From Caloramator australicus RC3 (GTDB lineage: Bacteria > Bacillota > Clostridia > Clostridiales > Caloramatoraceae), in NCBI RefSeq assembly GCF_000297115.1, contig NZ_CAKP01000001.1, forward strand, positions 18,759 through 82,758: a DNA stretch of 64,000 nt, given 5' to 3'. The notes under the pieces are model-generated. The model saw only the letters and a list, made by a program, of their open reading frames with translations. It made no database searches and was not told where the DNA came from. The stretch's first letter is position 1; each line of letters begins with the position of its first letter. A program made the position numbers and the translations under genes. Positions 18,632-27,839 of this stretch are shown here, piece by piece.

Positions 18632-19927
18632 ATGACCCGGGCATATCAGGTTTTTATAGATTTTTTATTGATATTTGTTTTAATTTTAATTAACGGTTTT
18701 TTTGCTGCTTCTGAAATAGCAATTATTTCAGTTAATAGAAATAAGATTTCCATGCAGGCACAAGAAGGGGATAAAAAAGCCCTATTGATACAAAGACTTT
18801 TTAAAGAACCAAGTAAATTCCTTGCAACAATTCAGGTTGGTATAACATTAACAGGATTTCTCGCCAGTGCATCAGCAGCAGTCAGTATATCAACCTACTT
18901 TTCTCAATACTTAAAAAGATTAAATATCCCCTTTAGCGACCAAATTTCGCTATTACTTGTTACACTATTTATTTCATATATAACCCTTGTTTTAGGAGAA
19001 CTTTTGCCAAAAAGACTTGCTCTTCAAAATCCTGAAAGAATTGCCTTTAGCATAATAGGAACAATAGTATTTATATCGAAGATAACAGCTCCATTTGTAA
19101 AGATATTAACATTATCAACAAACTTTTTTGCAAAGCTTTTTGGTGTTGGTGCAACCTATGAAGAGGAAAAGGTTACAGAGGATGAAATTAGAATGATGAT
19201 TGACGTTGGAGAGGAAAATGGAGTTTTAAACGAGACTGAAAAAGAAATGATAGACGGTATATTTGAATTTGATGATACCTTAGCAAAGGAAGTTATGACT
19301 CCAAGAACAGCAGTTTTTGCAATAGATATTAACTCCCCATTGGAAGAAATAATCCATCAAATTATTGAAGAGCAGTATTCAAGAATTCCTGTTTATGATG
19401 GTGATATAGATAACATAGTCGGAATTCTTTATATGAAGGATTTATTTGTTGAAATGGCCTCAAAAAAATTAGATGAAATTTCAATTAAAGATCTTCTCCG
19501 CCCTGCATATTTTGTTCCAGACACTAAAAAGATAGATAGGCTCTTTAGAGAGCTTCAAGCCAGCAAAAACCATATGGCAATACTTATAGATGAATATGGA
19601 GGAGTTTCAGGTATAATTACTATTGAAGATTTGATTGAAGAAATTGTGGGAAATATTGCAGATGAATACGATGAAGATGTTAAGGATTTTCAAAAACTTG
19701 ACAGCAATGTTTATATAGTCGATGGACTCGTTAGCATAGATGAAGTAAATGAAAAATTAAATCTTAAACTGCCAACTGAACATCACGATACAATTGGCGG
19801 TTTTGTTCTTAACCTTATTGGGAATATCCCTGAAACTGGTGAGAGCGTCCAATTTGAAAACATAACCTTCACTGTTGAAAAGATTGATGAAAAAAGAATT
19901 GAACAAATAAAAATTCACATAAATTAA
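18632..19927 (+). CDS. CNNM/CorC-HlyC family membrane protein (DUF21, CBS pair, transporter-associated domain)
   Basis: The 431-residue protein has an N-terminal DUF21 domain with about four helices (residues 8-190, beginning FINGFFAASEIAII). A CBS pair follows (about 205-330; motifs MTPRTAVFAID, YSRIPVYDGDIDNIVGILY and MAILIDEYGGVSGIITIEDLIEEIVG). The CorC_HlyC domain is C-terminal (350-430). Bacterial members are linked to Mg2+ or Co2+ efflux or homeostasis; older annotation as hemolysin is misleading. The ribosome-binding site is TGAGGGGG. It lies 44 bp after hydE and could be co-transcribed with it. Confidence 0.92.
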   Translation: MTRAYQVFIDFLLIFVLILINGFFAASEIAIISVNRNKISMQAQEGDKKALLIQRLFKEPSKFLATIQVGITLTGFLASASAAVSISTYFSQYLKRLNIPFSDQISLLLVTLFISYITLVLGELLPKRLALQNPERIAFSIIGTIVFISKITAPFVKILTLSTNFFAKLFGVGATYEEEKVTEDEIRMMIDVGEENGVLNETEKEMIDGIFEFDDTLAKEVMTPRTAVFAIDINSPLEEIIHQIIEEQYSRIPVYDGDIDNIVGILYMKDLFVEMASKKLDEISIKDLLRPAYFVPDTKKIDRLFRELQASKNHMAILIDEYGGVSGIITIEDLIEEIVGNIADEYDEDVKDFQKLDSNVYIVDGLVSIDEVNEKLNLKLPTEHHDTIGGFVLNLIGNIPETGESVQFENITFTVEKIDEKRIEQIKIHIN

Positions 19928-19949
19928 GGTGCCGAATGGCACCTTAATT
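19922..19949. terminator. Bidirectional terminator
   Basis: A 12-bp perfect stem, AATTAAGGTGCC / GGCACCTTAATT with a GAAT loop, lies between convergent genes. Confidence 0.9.
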
Positions 19950-20898
19950 ATTTCAACTTTTCTCTAAGTTTTTCGAGCATATCAACTGTCATTGAAGCAA
20001 GGTCATATTTGGGATTCCATCCCCATTCTTCCCTTGCAGCACTATCATCTAATGAGTCTGGCCATGATTCTGCAATTGATTGTCTAACTGGATCCACATT
20101 GTAATCCATTTCAAATTCAGGAATATGCTTTTTAATTTCAGCTGCAATATGTTCCGGAGCAAAGCTCATTGCTGTTATGTTGAAGGCATTTCTGTGCTTT
20201 AGTTTTGATGGGTCAGCTTCCATAAGCTGAACTATAGCCTCAAGGGCATCTGGCATATACATCATGTCCATATATGTTCCTTCTTTTATGTAGCATGTAT
20301 ATTTCTTATTCTTAATCGCTTCATAATATATATGAACTGCGTAATCTGTAGTTCCTCCACCTGGTAGGGTTTCGTAGGATATAAGTCCTGGATATCTTAC
20401 CCCTCTTGTATCAACGCCATATTTTAAGAAATAATAGTCACAAAGGAGCTCTCCAGCAACCTTAGTTACACCATACATAGTAGTTGGTCTTTGAATTGTA
20501 TCCTGTGGTGTTTTTTCCTTAGGAGTGTTTGGACCAAAGGCTGCAATTGAGCTTGGAGTAAATACTGCAAGCTTCATTTCCCTTGCGATTTCAAGAACAT
20601 TATATAATCCGTTCATATTTACATTCCAAGCAAGGTCTGGCTTTGCTTCTCCTACTGCTGAAAGAATAGCTGCAAGATGGATTATAGTGTCAGGAGAGTA
20701 TTTTTTAACTACTTCTGCAAGTTTTGTTGCATCAGTAACATCTACTACTTCAAATGGACCTGATTGTAATACTTTTTCTGGACCATTTGGATTCTTATCT
20801 GTCGCAATAACGTTACTATCCCCGTATAGTTTTCTAAGATACATAGTAAGTTCTGAACCAATCTGGCCTAAAGCTCCTGTTACAAGTATTTTCTTCAT
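19948..20898 (-). CDS. tdh: L-threonine 3-dehydrogenase, SDR/epimerase type
   Basis: The 316-residue extended short-chain dehydrogenase has the NAD motif TGALGQIG (residues 7-14), the catalytic Tyr/Lys in TMYGVTKVAGE (near 142-146), and the signature PGLISYETLPGGGTTDYAV. These are typical of epimerase-type threonine dehydrogenases rather than sugar epimerases. It oxidises L-threonine to 2-amino-3-ketobutyrate with NAD+. Kbl, the usual next enzyme, is not nearby. GGAGGTATTTTTT marks the ATG at 20898; the upstream TTG lies inside this site. Confidence 0.88.
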   Translation of the reverse strand: MKKILVTGALGQIGSELTMYLRKLYGDSNVIATDKNPNGPEKVLQSGPFEVVDVTDATKLAEVVKKYSPDTIIHLAAILSAVGEAKPDLAWNVNMNGLYNVLEIAREMKLAVFTPSSIAAFGPNTPKEKTPQDTIQRPTTMYGVTKVAGELLCDYYFLKYGVDTRGVRYPGLISYETLPGGGTTDYAVHIYYEAIKNKKYTCYIKEGTYMDMMYMPDALEAIVQLMEADPSKLKHRNAFNITAMSFAPEHIAAEIKKHIPEFEMDYNVDPVRQSIAESWPDSLDDSAAREEWGWNPKYDLASMTVDMLEKLREKLK

Positions 20899-21033
20899 AA
20901 AAAATACCTCCAATAGTAATTTATTTTACACTTAAAATTATAGCATTATTATATTATTATTGCCATAATAATTTTTAATAAATTGCAACTTTTTATTCAT
21001 TTTGATAAAAAAAACAAAAATTAATATCAAAAT

Positions 21034-21060
21034 AGGGTTTGAGAATTTTTCTCAAACCCT
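21034..21060 (-). terminator. Terminator of the alanine symporter gene
   Basis: AGGGTTTGAGAA pairs with TTCTCAAACCCT around three Ts. On the minus strand it is followed by T-rich sequence just after the symporter stop. Confidence 0.85.
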
Positions 21061-21072
21061 TTAAGTTTAAAT

Positions 21073-22440
21073 TTACTTTTCTATTTTTATTGCTTCCTCT
21101 TCACATACTTCATCTAACTTATCATCCCATAGATATTTCTTAGTTTCACTTACAATTACTCCACTCAGTGCAAGAAGTGCAATAAGGTTTGGAACTGCCA
21201 TAAGTCCATTCATAAGATCAGCTAAATCCCATACAAAAGATAATGACCACACCGATCCAATATATACAAATATTACCCAAAGTATTCTATATGGCAATAT
21301 TGCCTTTTTGCCAAATAAATATTCAATAGCCTTTTCACCATAATATGACCATCCAAGAATAGTTGAAAATACAAAGGTTAGCAAACCTACAGTTAATACA
21401 ATTGGACCTATAGTTGGAATCTGTGAGAAGGCAGCCTTTGTAAGTGCAGCACCCTTTAAGCCCTGCTGCCACAATCCTGAGTTAACAAGAACAAGTCCCG
21501 TCATAGCACATACAACTACTGTATCCCAGAAGGTCCCTGTTGCTGAAACAAGAGCTTGTCTTACAGGGTTTCTTGTTTGTGCTGCAGCTGCTACAATAGG
21601 TGCACTACCAAGACCTGATTCATTTGAGAAAAGTCCCCTTGCAACTCCATATCTCATGGCAAGCATTATAGTTGAACCTGCAAAACCTCCAACTGCCGCC
21701 TGACCTGTAAAGGCAGTTTTGAAGATAAGTTCTATTGTATGTGGAACAGTTTTGTAATTCATTATTAAAATAATGAGGCACCCTAATACATAGAAAAATG
21801 CCATAAATGGAACTAATATATCACATACCTTTGCAATGCTCTTTATGCCACCTAATATAACTATAGCTGTTAATATTGCCATTATTATACCTGTTATCCA
21901 AACTGGGACCTTAAAAGTTTCATAAACCATGCTTGCAATCGAATTTGCTTGAACAGTATTACCAATACCAAAGGCAGCTATACTTGTAAATATTGCAAAC
22001 AAAAGACCTAACCATCTTTGTTTCATTCCATATTCAAGAACATACATAGGCCCACCTGCCATAGTTCCGTCCTTTGTTTTTACCCTATATTTTACTGATA
22101 ATAAAGCCTCAGCATATTTTGTCGCTATACCAAATACATCCGTAAGCCATGTCCATAAAACGGCTCCTGGTCCTCCTAATGCAACAGCAGTTGCAACACC
22201 AACTATATTACCCGTTCCAATTGTAGCTGCAAGGGTTGTTGTTAAAGCACTAAACTGACTTACGTCCCCTTCAGCAAATTGGTCTTTAGTTACAGATAAT
22301 TTTATTGCTTTTCCAATATACTTTTGTATAAAGCGCAACCTAATGGTTAAGAAGATATGTGTTCCAAGCAACAGAATAAGTAGCGGCCATCCCCAGATAA
22401 AACTATCAATTTTTGCAACAAGATTAGCAAAAGCTTGCAT
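21073..22440 (-). CDS. Sodium:alanine symporter (AgcS family)
   Basis: This 455-residue transporter has about eleven membrane helices and family signatures TLAATIGTGNIVGVATAVALGGPGAVLW (near 68-95), TMAGGPMYVLEYG and FSNESGLGSAPIVAAAAQTRNP. AgcS/AlsT proteins import alanine or glycine with Na+; the substrate here cannot be told from sequence. A GGGGGG ribosome-binding site precedes the ATG. The right end of the tnpB element lies only about 60 bp upstream, so the native promoter region may have been replaced or interrupted and read-through from the element is possible. Confidence 0.93.
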   Translation of the reverse strand: MQAFANLVAKIDSFIWGWPLLILLLGTHIFLTIRLRFIQKYIGKAIKLSVTKDQFAEGDVSQFSALTTTLAATIGTGNIVGVATAVALGGPGAVLWTWLTDVFGIATKYAEALLSVKYRVKTKDGTMAGGPMYVLEYGMKQRWLGLLFAIFTSIAAFGIGNTVQANSIASMVYETFKVPVWITGIIMAILTAIVILGGIKSIAKVCDILVPFMAFFYVLGCLIILIMNYKTVPHTIELIFKTAFTGQAAVGGFAGSTIMLAMRYGVARGLFSNESGLGSAPIVAAAAQTRNPVRQALVSATGTFWDTVVVCAMTGLVLVNSGLWQQGLKGAALTKAAFSQIPTIGPIVLTVGLLTFVFSTILGWSYYGEKAIEYLFGKKAILPYRILWVIFVYIGSVWSLSFVWDLADLMNGLMAVPNLIALLALSGVIVSETKKYLWDDKLDEVCEEEAIKIEK

Positions 22441-22498
22441 AAAATCCCCCCACTCTTTTAAATATTTCTATTAAAATATATGTTTTATAATTGAATCT

Positions 22499-22640
22499 TA
22501 TTGGTGAACTACCCCCACTTATAGAAGTGGTGGCTTCGTGGTCAAGGTAACTTCTGTTACCAGATTACCCACGCTCAAAGGGCTGTTCCTTCCCCATATA
22601 TACCAATCACATGGCTAATTTTAGCAAATTCTTGCTTGCA
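22499..22640 (-). ncRNA. Candidate TnpB guide RNA (omega/reRNA) region
   Basis: In characterised TnpB systems the guide RNA is made from the 3' end of tnpB through the right end, with the guide lying just outside the element. This stretch has two hairpins (CCACTT/AAGTGG and GGTAAC-TTCT-GTTACC) and is nearly identical in the 63.6-kb copy, although most of it lies beyond the tnpB stop. The assignment rests on position, structure and conservation only. The guide would be minus-strand sequence from about 22498 downwards. Confidence 0.45.
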
Positions 22641-23677
22641 TTTATATCTCTATCATGAACTGCACCACACTTTGGACATTTCCATTCTCTCAATGCTAAA
22701 TTCTTTACATCAGGATTTTTATATCCACATTCACTGCATGTTTGACTTGATGCATAATTTGGTGGTGCTATTATTATTTCTCTGCCATACCATCTTGCTT
22801 TATATTCTAACATCCTTCTAAATTCTGCCCATGATACTTCTGTTATTGCTTTGGCTAATTTATGATTTTGTTGCATATTTTTTACCTGTAAATCTTCTAA
22901 AACTATCACTTGGTTTTCGTGTATAATTTTAGAAGATAATTTGTGAAGAAAATCTTTTCTTTGATTTGATATCTTTTCGTGTAGTTTTGCAAGTTTTTGT
23001 CTTGTCCTTTCATAGTTTTTACTTTGCTTTTGCTTTCTTGATAATGATTTTTGTATAATTTTAATTCTTTTTTCTGTTTTTCTTAACCATTTTGGATTTT
23101 CTACCTTTGTTCCATCAGATAAAATAGCAAATTCTTTAATTCCTAAATCTATACCTACTTTTTTATCTATTTTAGGTAATTCTTTAATTTCTTCTTCTAC
23201 AAGTATAGAAGCATAATATTTGCCTGTTGGCGTTTTTGATATAGTTACGGATTTAATTTTTCCTTCAAATTGTCTGTGTTGTTTTATTTTTATTTTTGTC
23301 TTTAACTTTGGAACTTTTAGATAACTACCTTCAAGTGTTACTGTTCCATTTTGATTATTTGTAGTATAAGACTGGTAACCTTTCTTTTTCTTGAACTTTG
23401 GAAAACCTATTTTCTTATCTCTAAAAAAGTTTTTATATGCCTTCTCTAAATTAAGCTGTGCATTAGCAAGGGCAAGGCTATCTACTTCCTTTAGAAACGG
23501 ATATTCTTTTTTATATTGTGCAGGTGTATTGTTTAGCATTTCTCCTGTTTTTTTATAGTATTCTATTTTGTCATGTAGCATTTTGTTGTATATAAATCTT
23601 ACACAACCAAATACTTTAGCAAAATATTCTTCTTGTTCTTTTGTTGGATATATCCTGTATTTATAAGCCTTTAGCAA
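22607..23677 (-). CDS. tnpB: TnpB RNA-guided nuclease (OrfB, RuvC-like)
   Basis: The 356-residue protein has an N-terminal helix-turn-helix OrfB domain ([15 protein letters not shown]) and a C-terminal RuvC fold. All three acidic catalytic positions are present: D177 in [10 protein letters not shown]261 in IVLEDLQVK and D344 in HDRDINAS. The zinc ribbon CSEC...CPKC (C314, C317, C334, C337) is intact. TnpB is the RNA-guided DNA endonuclease ancestral to Cas12 and promotes retention of its element. The start is TTG, preceded by AAGGAGGTG. Because the active site is intact, it is not a catalytically dead TldR-type regulator. Confidence 0.93.
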   Translation of the reverse strand: MLKAYKYRIYPTKEQEEYFAKVFGCVRFIYNKMLHDKIEYYKKTGEMLNNTPAQYKKEYPFLKEVDSLALANAQLNLEKAYKNFFRDKKIGFPKFKKKKGYQSYTTNNQNGTVTLEGSYLKVPKLKTKIKIKQHRQFEGKIKSVTISKTPTGKYYASILVEEEIKELPKIDKKVGIDLGIKEFAILSDGTKVENPKWLRKTEKRIKIIQKSLSRKQKQSKNYERTRQKLAKLHEKISNQRKDFLHKLSSKIIHENQVIVLEDLQVKNMQQNHKLAKAITEVSWAEFRRMLEYKARWYGREIIIAPPNYASSQTCSECGYKNPDVKNLALREWKCPKCGAVHDRDINASKNLLKLAM

Positions 23678-23770
23678 AATTACACCTCCTTCCTGTAATA
23701 CTGATTATATCATAAAAAAGAATTTATCAATCAACATTCATCACCCACTTATAGAAGTGGGCGACTTCTG

Positions 23771-24211
23771 TTACTCTTTAGTTAAATCAAGCATTCCAAT
23801 TCTACCAAACTTGCTTTCCTTTGGAATATATGTCGCAGCGTAAAATGGTTTTTTATCCGGTGTCATTATTATAGTTAGAGGCCAACCTCCTCCTCCCGTC
23901 ATCATTTGGCATACCGTCATATAAATTGCATCAATATCAGGCCTTTCTTCCCTATCAACTTTTATACTGACAAATGTTTCATTCATAAGTTTTGCCACTT
24001 CTTGGTCTTCAAAACTTTCATGGGCCATAACATGGCACCAATGGCAGGTTGCATATCCAATACTCAAAAATATAGGTTTATCTTCAGATTTAGCCTTTTT
24101 AAATGCCTCCTCTCCCCAAGGATACCAATCAACAGGATTGTAGGCATGTTGCAAGAGATAAGGAGATTTTTCTTTTATTAACCTGTTATGAACACCAATT
24201 TTACCCTTCAT
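23771..24211 (-). pseudogene. DUF255/thioredoxin-domain protein, truncated by the tnpB element
   Basis: The 5' part of a YyaL/spermatogenesis-associated-20-like gene remains (about 146 codons of a protein normally near 650-700 residues). The N-terminal thioredoxin-like domain is intact, with [24 protein letters not shown] and the redox motif CHWC. The reading ends within a few codons of the element at [12 protein letters not shown]. The glycosidase-like C-terminal part is absent: the sequence on the other side of the element belongs to the symporter promoter region. Insertion alone does not remove about 1.5 kb, so a deletion accompanied or followed it. The start has GAGGGTG. Confidence 0.85.
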
Positions 24212-24430
24212 TTTTTCACCCTCTTGAAATTTTTATATTATTAAGCTTATCAATTTTAGTTTGTCAAGACAAAAGTTTTTAATTCTGTTGCACAATAATT
24301 TTTTATCCAATAAGAGCTGAACATACAAAATATCTCATAAAGAATCTGTTAGGATTTTTGTCGACTAATTTAACATTTTAATCCTACCATTCATATAATA
24401 TTATTGTGAGTATGTTGAAAGGAAAAGAAT

Positions 24431-25054
24431 ATGTATTATCCTTATTTTTGCCCTTACTTAATGAATCAAACAAGAAACACTAAGGAAACTATGTTTACCC
24501 CCTTCATTTCTTATCCATGCCCTTACTTTGTTAATATGCCTTTTTATAGCGATGATTTTACCTATGATGATTCATACTATATGCGCTCTAAGTTAAGACC
24601 AGATTATTCAGGGCAATATCAAAATGAAGGTTTAATTAAACTTAAGGATTATGGCTCAAAACCATTTGTAGTTGACATTGAAAAGGCTACAAAGCAAAAT
24701 AATAATTTCCGTTTAGCTCTATGGACAGGAAATCATCTTCAGCTTACTTTGATGAGTATTAATCCTGGTGAGGAAATAGGATTGGAAATTCATCCAGATA
24801 TTGATCAGTTCTTAAGAATTGAAGAAGGTCAAGGAGTTGTCATGATGGGGGATAGAAAAGACAGGTTAGATTTTAAAGCAAATATTTACGATAACTATGC
24901 AATCTTGATACCCGCAGGCAAGTGGCATAATTTAATAAACACAGGTAATAAACCGCTTAAACTTTATTCTATTTATGCTCCACCTGAGCATCCAAAGGGC
25001 ACAATTCATAAAACAAAAGAAGATGCAGAAGCTGCTGAAAAGGAATACAAGTAA
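24431..25054 (+). CDS. Cupin-domain protein
   Basis: The 207-residue protein has an unusual Tyr/Pro/Phe-rich N-terminal stretch of about 55 residues (YYPYFCPYLMNQ..., YPCPYFVNMPFY). A single cupin barrel follows (about 85-190), with PGEEIGLEIHPDIDQFLRIEEGQG and the second motif PAGKWHNLINTG. His, Asp and Glu residues are positioned as usual metal ligands. Similar cupins in clostridia are often annotated as mannose-6-phosphate isomerase-like, but there is no isomerase domain here. The N-terminal region resembles low-complexity spore-coat sequences, so a coat role is possible; this is speculation. The ribosome-binding site is GAAAGGAAAAG. Confidence 0.8.
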   Translation: MYYPYFCPYLMNQTRNTKETMFTPFISYPCPYFVNMPFYSDDFTYDDSYYMRSKLRPDYSGQYQNEGLIKLKDYGSKPFVVDIEKATKQNNNFRLALWTGNHLQLTLMSINPGEEIGLEIHPDIDQFLRIEEGQGVVMMGDRKDRLDFKANIYDNYAILIPAGKWHNLINTGNKPLKLYSIYAPPEHPKGTIHKTKEDAEAAEKEYK

Positions 25055-25077
25055 GATTACAAATATTATTAAAATTA

Positions 25078-25114
25078 AACCTCTCACTTGCAAGTTGTTT
25101 GCCAGTGAGAGGTT
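25078..25114. terminator. Bidirectional terminator
   Basis: AACCTCTCACT pairs with AGTGAGAGGTT, with an inner GCAA/TTGC extension, between the convergent cupin and ybjQ-like genes. Confidence 0.85.
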
Positions 25115-25121
25115 AGCATTT

Positions 25122-25433
25122 TTACTTAAACTTTACAGCAGTCCCATAAACGATAACTTCTGCAGCCCCTTGCATTATATTACTGGTGGCATATCTAACA
25201 TTAATTATAGCATCTGCTCCTAACTTTTCAGCTTCCTCCACCATTCTTTTGGTCGCGATAGCCCTTGCTTCGTTCATCATCTCAGTATAGGATACTATCT
25301 CACCGCCAACCAAAGTTTTAAGTGCGCTTAAAATATCCTTCCCTATATGCTTAGAATGGACAACTGAGCCCTTAACAATAGACAAAGTCTCAAGCTCTTT
25401 ACCCGTAATAAAATCAGTATTTACTAATATCAT
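25122..25433 (-). CDS. YbjQ family protein (DUF74)
   Basis: This 103-residue protein has the family blocks LETLSIVKGSVVHSKHIGKD, MNEARAIATKRMVEEAEKLGADAIINVRY and AAEVIVYGTAVKF. YbjQ forms a pentameric beta-barrel-like assembly and is often called heavy-metal-binding, though function is not established. It overlaps the end of the upstream 76-residue membrane protein gene by 20 bp and has a strong GGAGGGGAAGGAAG site inside it, so the two are translationally coupled. Confidence 0.92.
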   Translation of the reverse strand: MILVNTDFITGKELETLSIVKGSVVHSKHIGKDILSALKTLVGGEIVSYTEMMNEARAIATKRMVEEAEKLGADAIINVRYATSNIMQGAAEVIVYGTAVKFK

Positions 25434-25644
25434 CTTCCTTCCCCTCCTTTATTTCCTTAATTCTTTCAAAGGCAACATAGACAAATGAGCCTATAATAAA
25501 TAAAGCTATAAAAACGATTAAATAGGCAAAAAATCTTGGGACCGAAGTTGAAAATATAGCTGAAATAATCCCTATAAAATACGAGCCCATTATTATAGTT
25601 CCAATAAATGCAATTAATAAAACAGTTAAAATACCTTTTTTCAT
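25414..25644 (-). CDS. Small two-helix membrane protein
   Basis: The 76-residue protein has two hydrophobic helices (about residues 5-30 and 38-58) and a charged C-terminus (RIKEIKEGKEDD). No family recognised. AGGTGGTGAACT precedes the ATG. It lies 8 bp after the phosphotransferase-like gene and overlaps ybjQ, so all three form one operon. A link with the YbjQ protein at the membrane is plausible. Confidence 0.7.
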   Translation of the reverse strand: MKKGILTVLLIAFIGTIIMGSYFIGIISAIFSTSVPRFFAYLIVFIALFIIGSFVYVAFERIKEIKEGKEDDISKY

Positions 25645-25654
25645 AGTTCACCAC

Positions 25655-26593
25655 CTAAAATTTATTAATATATTTTTTTACTAATTCTAACCCTTGTTTA
25701 TAATATTCCGGTGCCTTAAAATACGTCCAGCAGCAAATTCCAAAGCCTAATCTCAAAAGATAATAATCAAGCCTTTCAAAAAAACCATCATCAATACTAA
25801 TATATTTTTTATACCCCTCAAAAAATGATTTTTCGATATCTTTATTCTCCAAAAAATACCTAAAATACAACCTGGCAATATCCATTTCTATATTTCCCGG
25901 GAAACTTTGTTCAAAATCGACAATTCCATTTACTTTGTATTCACCATTTTGACAGATAATTAATATATTTCGCCCATCAAAGTCATTGTGACAAAGCCTT
26001 GATTCTTTAATATTCTCTATTAAATTAAAATTCCTTTTTATTTTCTCTGCAGCTTCAATTAAAATTACCTTATCATCTATATTTTGTTGCATCAATTCAC
26101 ATAATTGAAATTCGAAACTTTTCACAAAATATGTATAATAATCCTTTATATTGTGGACACTTTCTCCCTTATCATCCCAGTCACCAAAAAAATTAAAGGT
26201 TTTAATAGAATGAATTTTGCCTAATTCCTGACCTATTTCCAAAAATATCTTTTTTAATTGTTCCAAAGTCAAAGTATTAAGTAAATTATCTAATGCTTCC
26301 CCTTCAATATATTCATATATCATCCATTCATTACCATCATCTAAGACCCCATGCTTAAAATATTTAGGGCATTTTAAAGTAGAATTTTTTAATAGACTAA
26401 GGGAGGCTATCTCTCTTGGCATTCTATTTTTTATACCAAATATCTTAAAAACAATCTTTTGACCGTTATTGAGTCTAATGTAAAAAACATAATGCCTATT
26501 TAATTCATAATGTCCTATTGATCTTATCTCTTTAACATCCATTGAAAATAATTTTTTAATTATACCTCTTATATAGTTCTCATCGTAGGTCAT
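25655..26593 (-). CDS. Aminoglycoside phosphotransferase (APH)-fold kinase
   Basis: The 312-residue protein has the APH/choline-kinase fold. The nucleotide-binding lobe contains YVFYIRLNNGQKIVFKIFG, the hinge is MIYEYIEGEALDNLL, the catalytic loop is CHNDFDGRNILI and the metal-binding Asp is in GIVDFEQSFPGN. The usual loop HxDxxxxN is conserved as HNDFDGRN. Substrates of such stand-alone clostridial members are unknown; resistance should not be inferred from the fold alone. The start at 26593 follows TGGGGGAATCACT. It heads the operon with the 76-residue membrane protein and ybjQ. Confidence 0.82.
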   Translation of the reverse strand: MTYDENYIRGIIKKLFSMDVKEIRSIGHYELNRHYVFYIRLNNGQKIVFKIFGIKNRMPREIASLSLLKNSTLKCPKYFKHGVLDDGNEWMIYEYIEGEALDNLLNTLTLEQLKKIFLEIGQELGKIHSIKTFNFFGDWDDKGESVHNIKDYYTYFVKSFEFQLCELMQQNIDDKVILIEAAEKIKRNFNLIENIKESRLCHNDFDGRNILIICQNGEYKVNGIVDFEQSFPGNIEMDIARLYFRYFLENKDIEKSFFEGYKKYISIDDGFFERLDYYLLRLGFGICCWTYFKAPEYYKQGLELVKKYINKF

Positions 26594-26691
26594 AGTGATT
26601 CCCCCAAAAAGGACTTTTAAATATTTTAACACAAAAATAATTGGTATAAACAGCTTTATTTTTCACAATATAAAGTTAAGGAGGTGGAAAA

Positions 26692-27807
26692 ATGAAGGTA
26701 GCTATTATGGGGGCTGGTATCTCTGGACTATCTTGTGCAATTACACTTGAAAGATATGGGATAATGCCAACAATTTTCGAAAAAAGAAATAGAGTAGGGG
26801 ATAGATTTATTAATGCAGAAGCTATGTTTGAAATATTAAATAGGCCCATAAAGGATTGCATTCCCTATATAAAAGAAAAATTCAGTATAGATTTACAACC
26901 TATAAAAGAAGTAAATAAATTAACTATCCATTCGAAAAATGAAAAAAGCAATATAATTGGTAAGATAGGCTATACCAATATAAGGGGTAGGCATGAAAAC
27001 TCCTTTGAAAATCAGCTTAAAAAACAAGTTAAAAGTAATATTATTTTTAACTCTAAATATGAATATGAAGAACTTTGTAAGGAATTTGATTATATAGTAA
27101 TAGCGACAGGTGGAGGAGAATATGCTACACATTTAGGTAATTACAGATGTGACCTTACATGCACTATAAGGGGAGCTACGGTTGTTGGAAATTTTATTAC
27201 TGACAACCCTCATGTATGGTTTAATTATAATATAATCCCTAAAGGATATGCATGGCTAATACCTTTTTCTGATAAAGAAGCAAACTTAGTTATAGCTTAT
27301 CCTGATTACCCTAACAATATTAAATTAGATATAAACGATATGTGGGAAGCCTTCTATAACTTGGCATGCAGCGAATTAAAACAAAGCTTAAAAATAACCG
27401 ATAGGTTTGAAATAGCACGATACATGATGGGGATATGCATAAGGCCTAAAATAGATAATACTTACTTTATAGGAAATTGTTTTGGAACAATAAGCCCCGG
27501 TCTTGGTTTTGGGCAGTTTGCATCGGTTTTAACCGGCGTGTATTGTGCCTACGATATCTTAGGAAGGGCAAAATATGAAATTCTAACAAAGCCTTTATTT
27601 AAAAACTATTACAATTCCCTAATTCTTAGAAGGTTCTTAGAAGGTTTAGATGATTATGAAATTGATAAGTTAGTAAGGAATCTAAATAATAAGTTAATTA
27701 ATAAATTCGTTAGTAAAATATGCGGTAATAACATGAGGATAGATATACTAAAATTGTCGACCCCCTACATGAAGCTGATAAACCGTATCAAAGAATCTAA
27801 AAAGTGA
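26692..27807 (+). CDS. FAD-dependent oxidoreductase of the geranylgeranyl-reductase-like group
   Basis: The 371-residue flavoprotein has an N-terminal dinucleotide-binding motif (MGAGISGLSCAITLERYG, residues 6-23), the second FAD block DYIVIATGGGEYATHLG near 140 and the C-terminal GNCFGTISPGLGFGQFASV near 263, where the flavin is held. Family members reduce isoprenoid chains or hydroxylate aromatics; the exact reaction is unknown. AAGGAGGTG lies 5 nt before the ATG. It is divergent from the APH-like gene and has no partner on its own strand. Confidence 0.75.
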   Translation: MKVAIMGAGISGLSCAITLERYGIMPTIFEKRNRVGDRFINAEAMFEILNRPIKDCIPYIKEKFSIDLQPIKEVNKLTIHSKNEKSNIIGKIGYTNIRGRHENSFENQLKKQVKSNIIFNSKYEYEELCKEFDYIVIATGGGEYATHLGNYRCDLTCTIRGATVVGNFITDNPHVWFNYNIIPKGYAWLIPFSDKEANLVIAYPDYPNNIKLDINDMWEAFYNLACSELKQSLKITDRFEIARYMMGICIRPKIDNTYFIGNCFGTISPGLGFGQFASVLTGVYCAYDILGRAKYEILTKPLFKNYYNSLILRRFLEGLDDYEIDKLVRNLNNKLINKFVSKICGNNMRIDILKLSTPYMKLINRIKESKK

Positions 27808-27839
27808 TAAAACAAATTTAAAACCACCCAATGGTGATT

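Larger units (their letters stand above)
22499..23775 (-). mobile_element. Solitary tnpB element of the IS200/IS605 group (copy 1, complete)
   Basis: The element contains tnpB but no tnpA transposase. Both ends carry the same subterminal hairpin: CCCACTT-ATAG-AAGTGGG at 23744-23761 (left end relative to tnpB) and CCACTT-ATAG-AAGTGG at 22515-22530 (right end). Such foot-specific hairpins are typical of IS200/IS605. The right boundary at 22499 is set by where identity with the copy at 63576 stops. The left boundary is approximate (23762-23790), because that end of the other copy is outside the window. The element interrupts a DUF255 gene. Movement would need TnpA in trans. Confidence 0.85.

Noticed and set aside
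18632..19927. Hemolysin
   Set aside because: The DUF21-CBS-CorC architecture indicates a divalent-cation related membrane protein; hemolysin is a historical label.
22607..23677. TnpB as a domesticated dead regulator (TldR-like)
   Set aside because: All RuvC acidic residues are intact and both element ends are present.
25655..26593. Antibiotic resistance kinase
   Set aside because: The APH fold alone does not show drug specificity and no mobile or resistance context is present.
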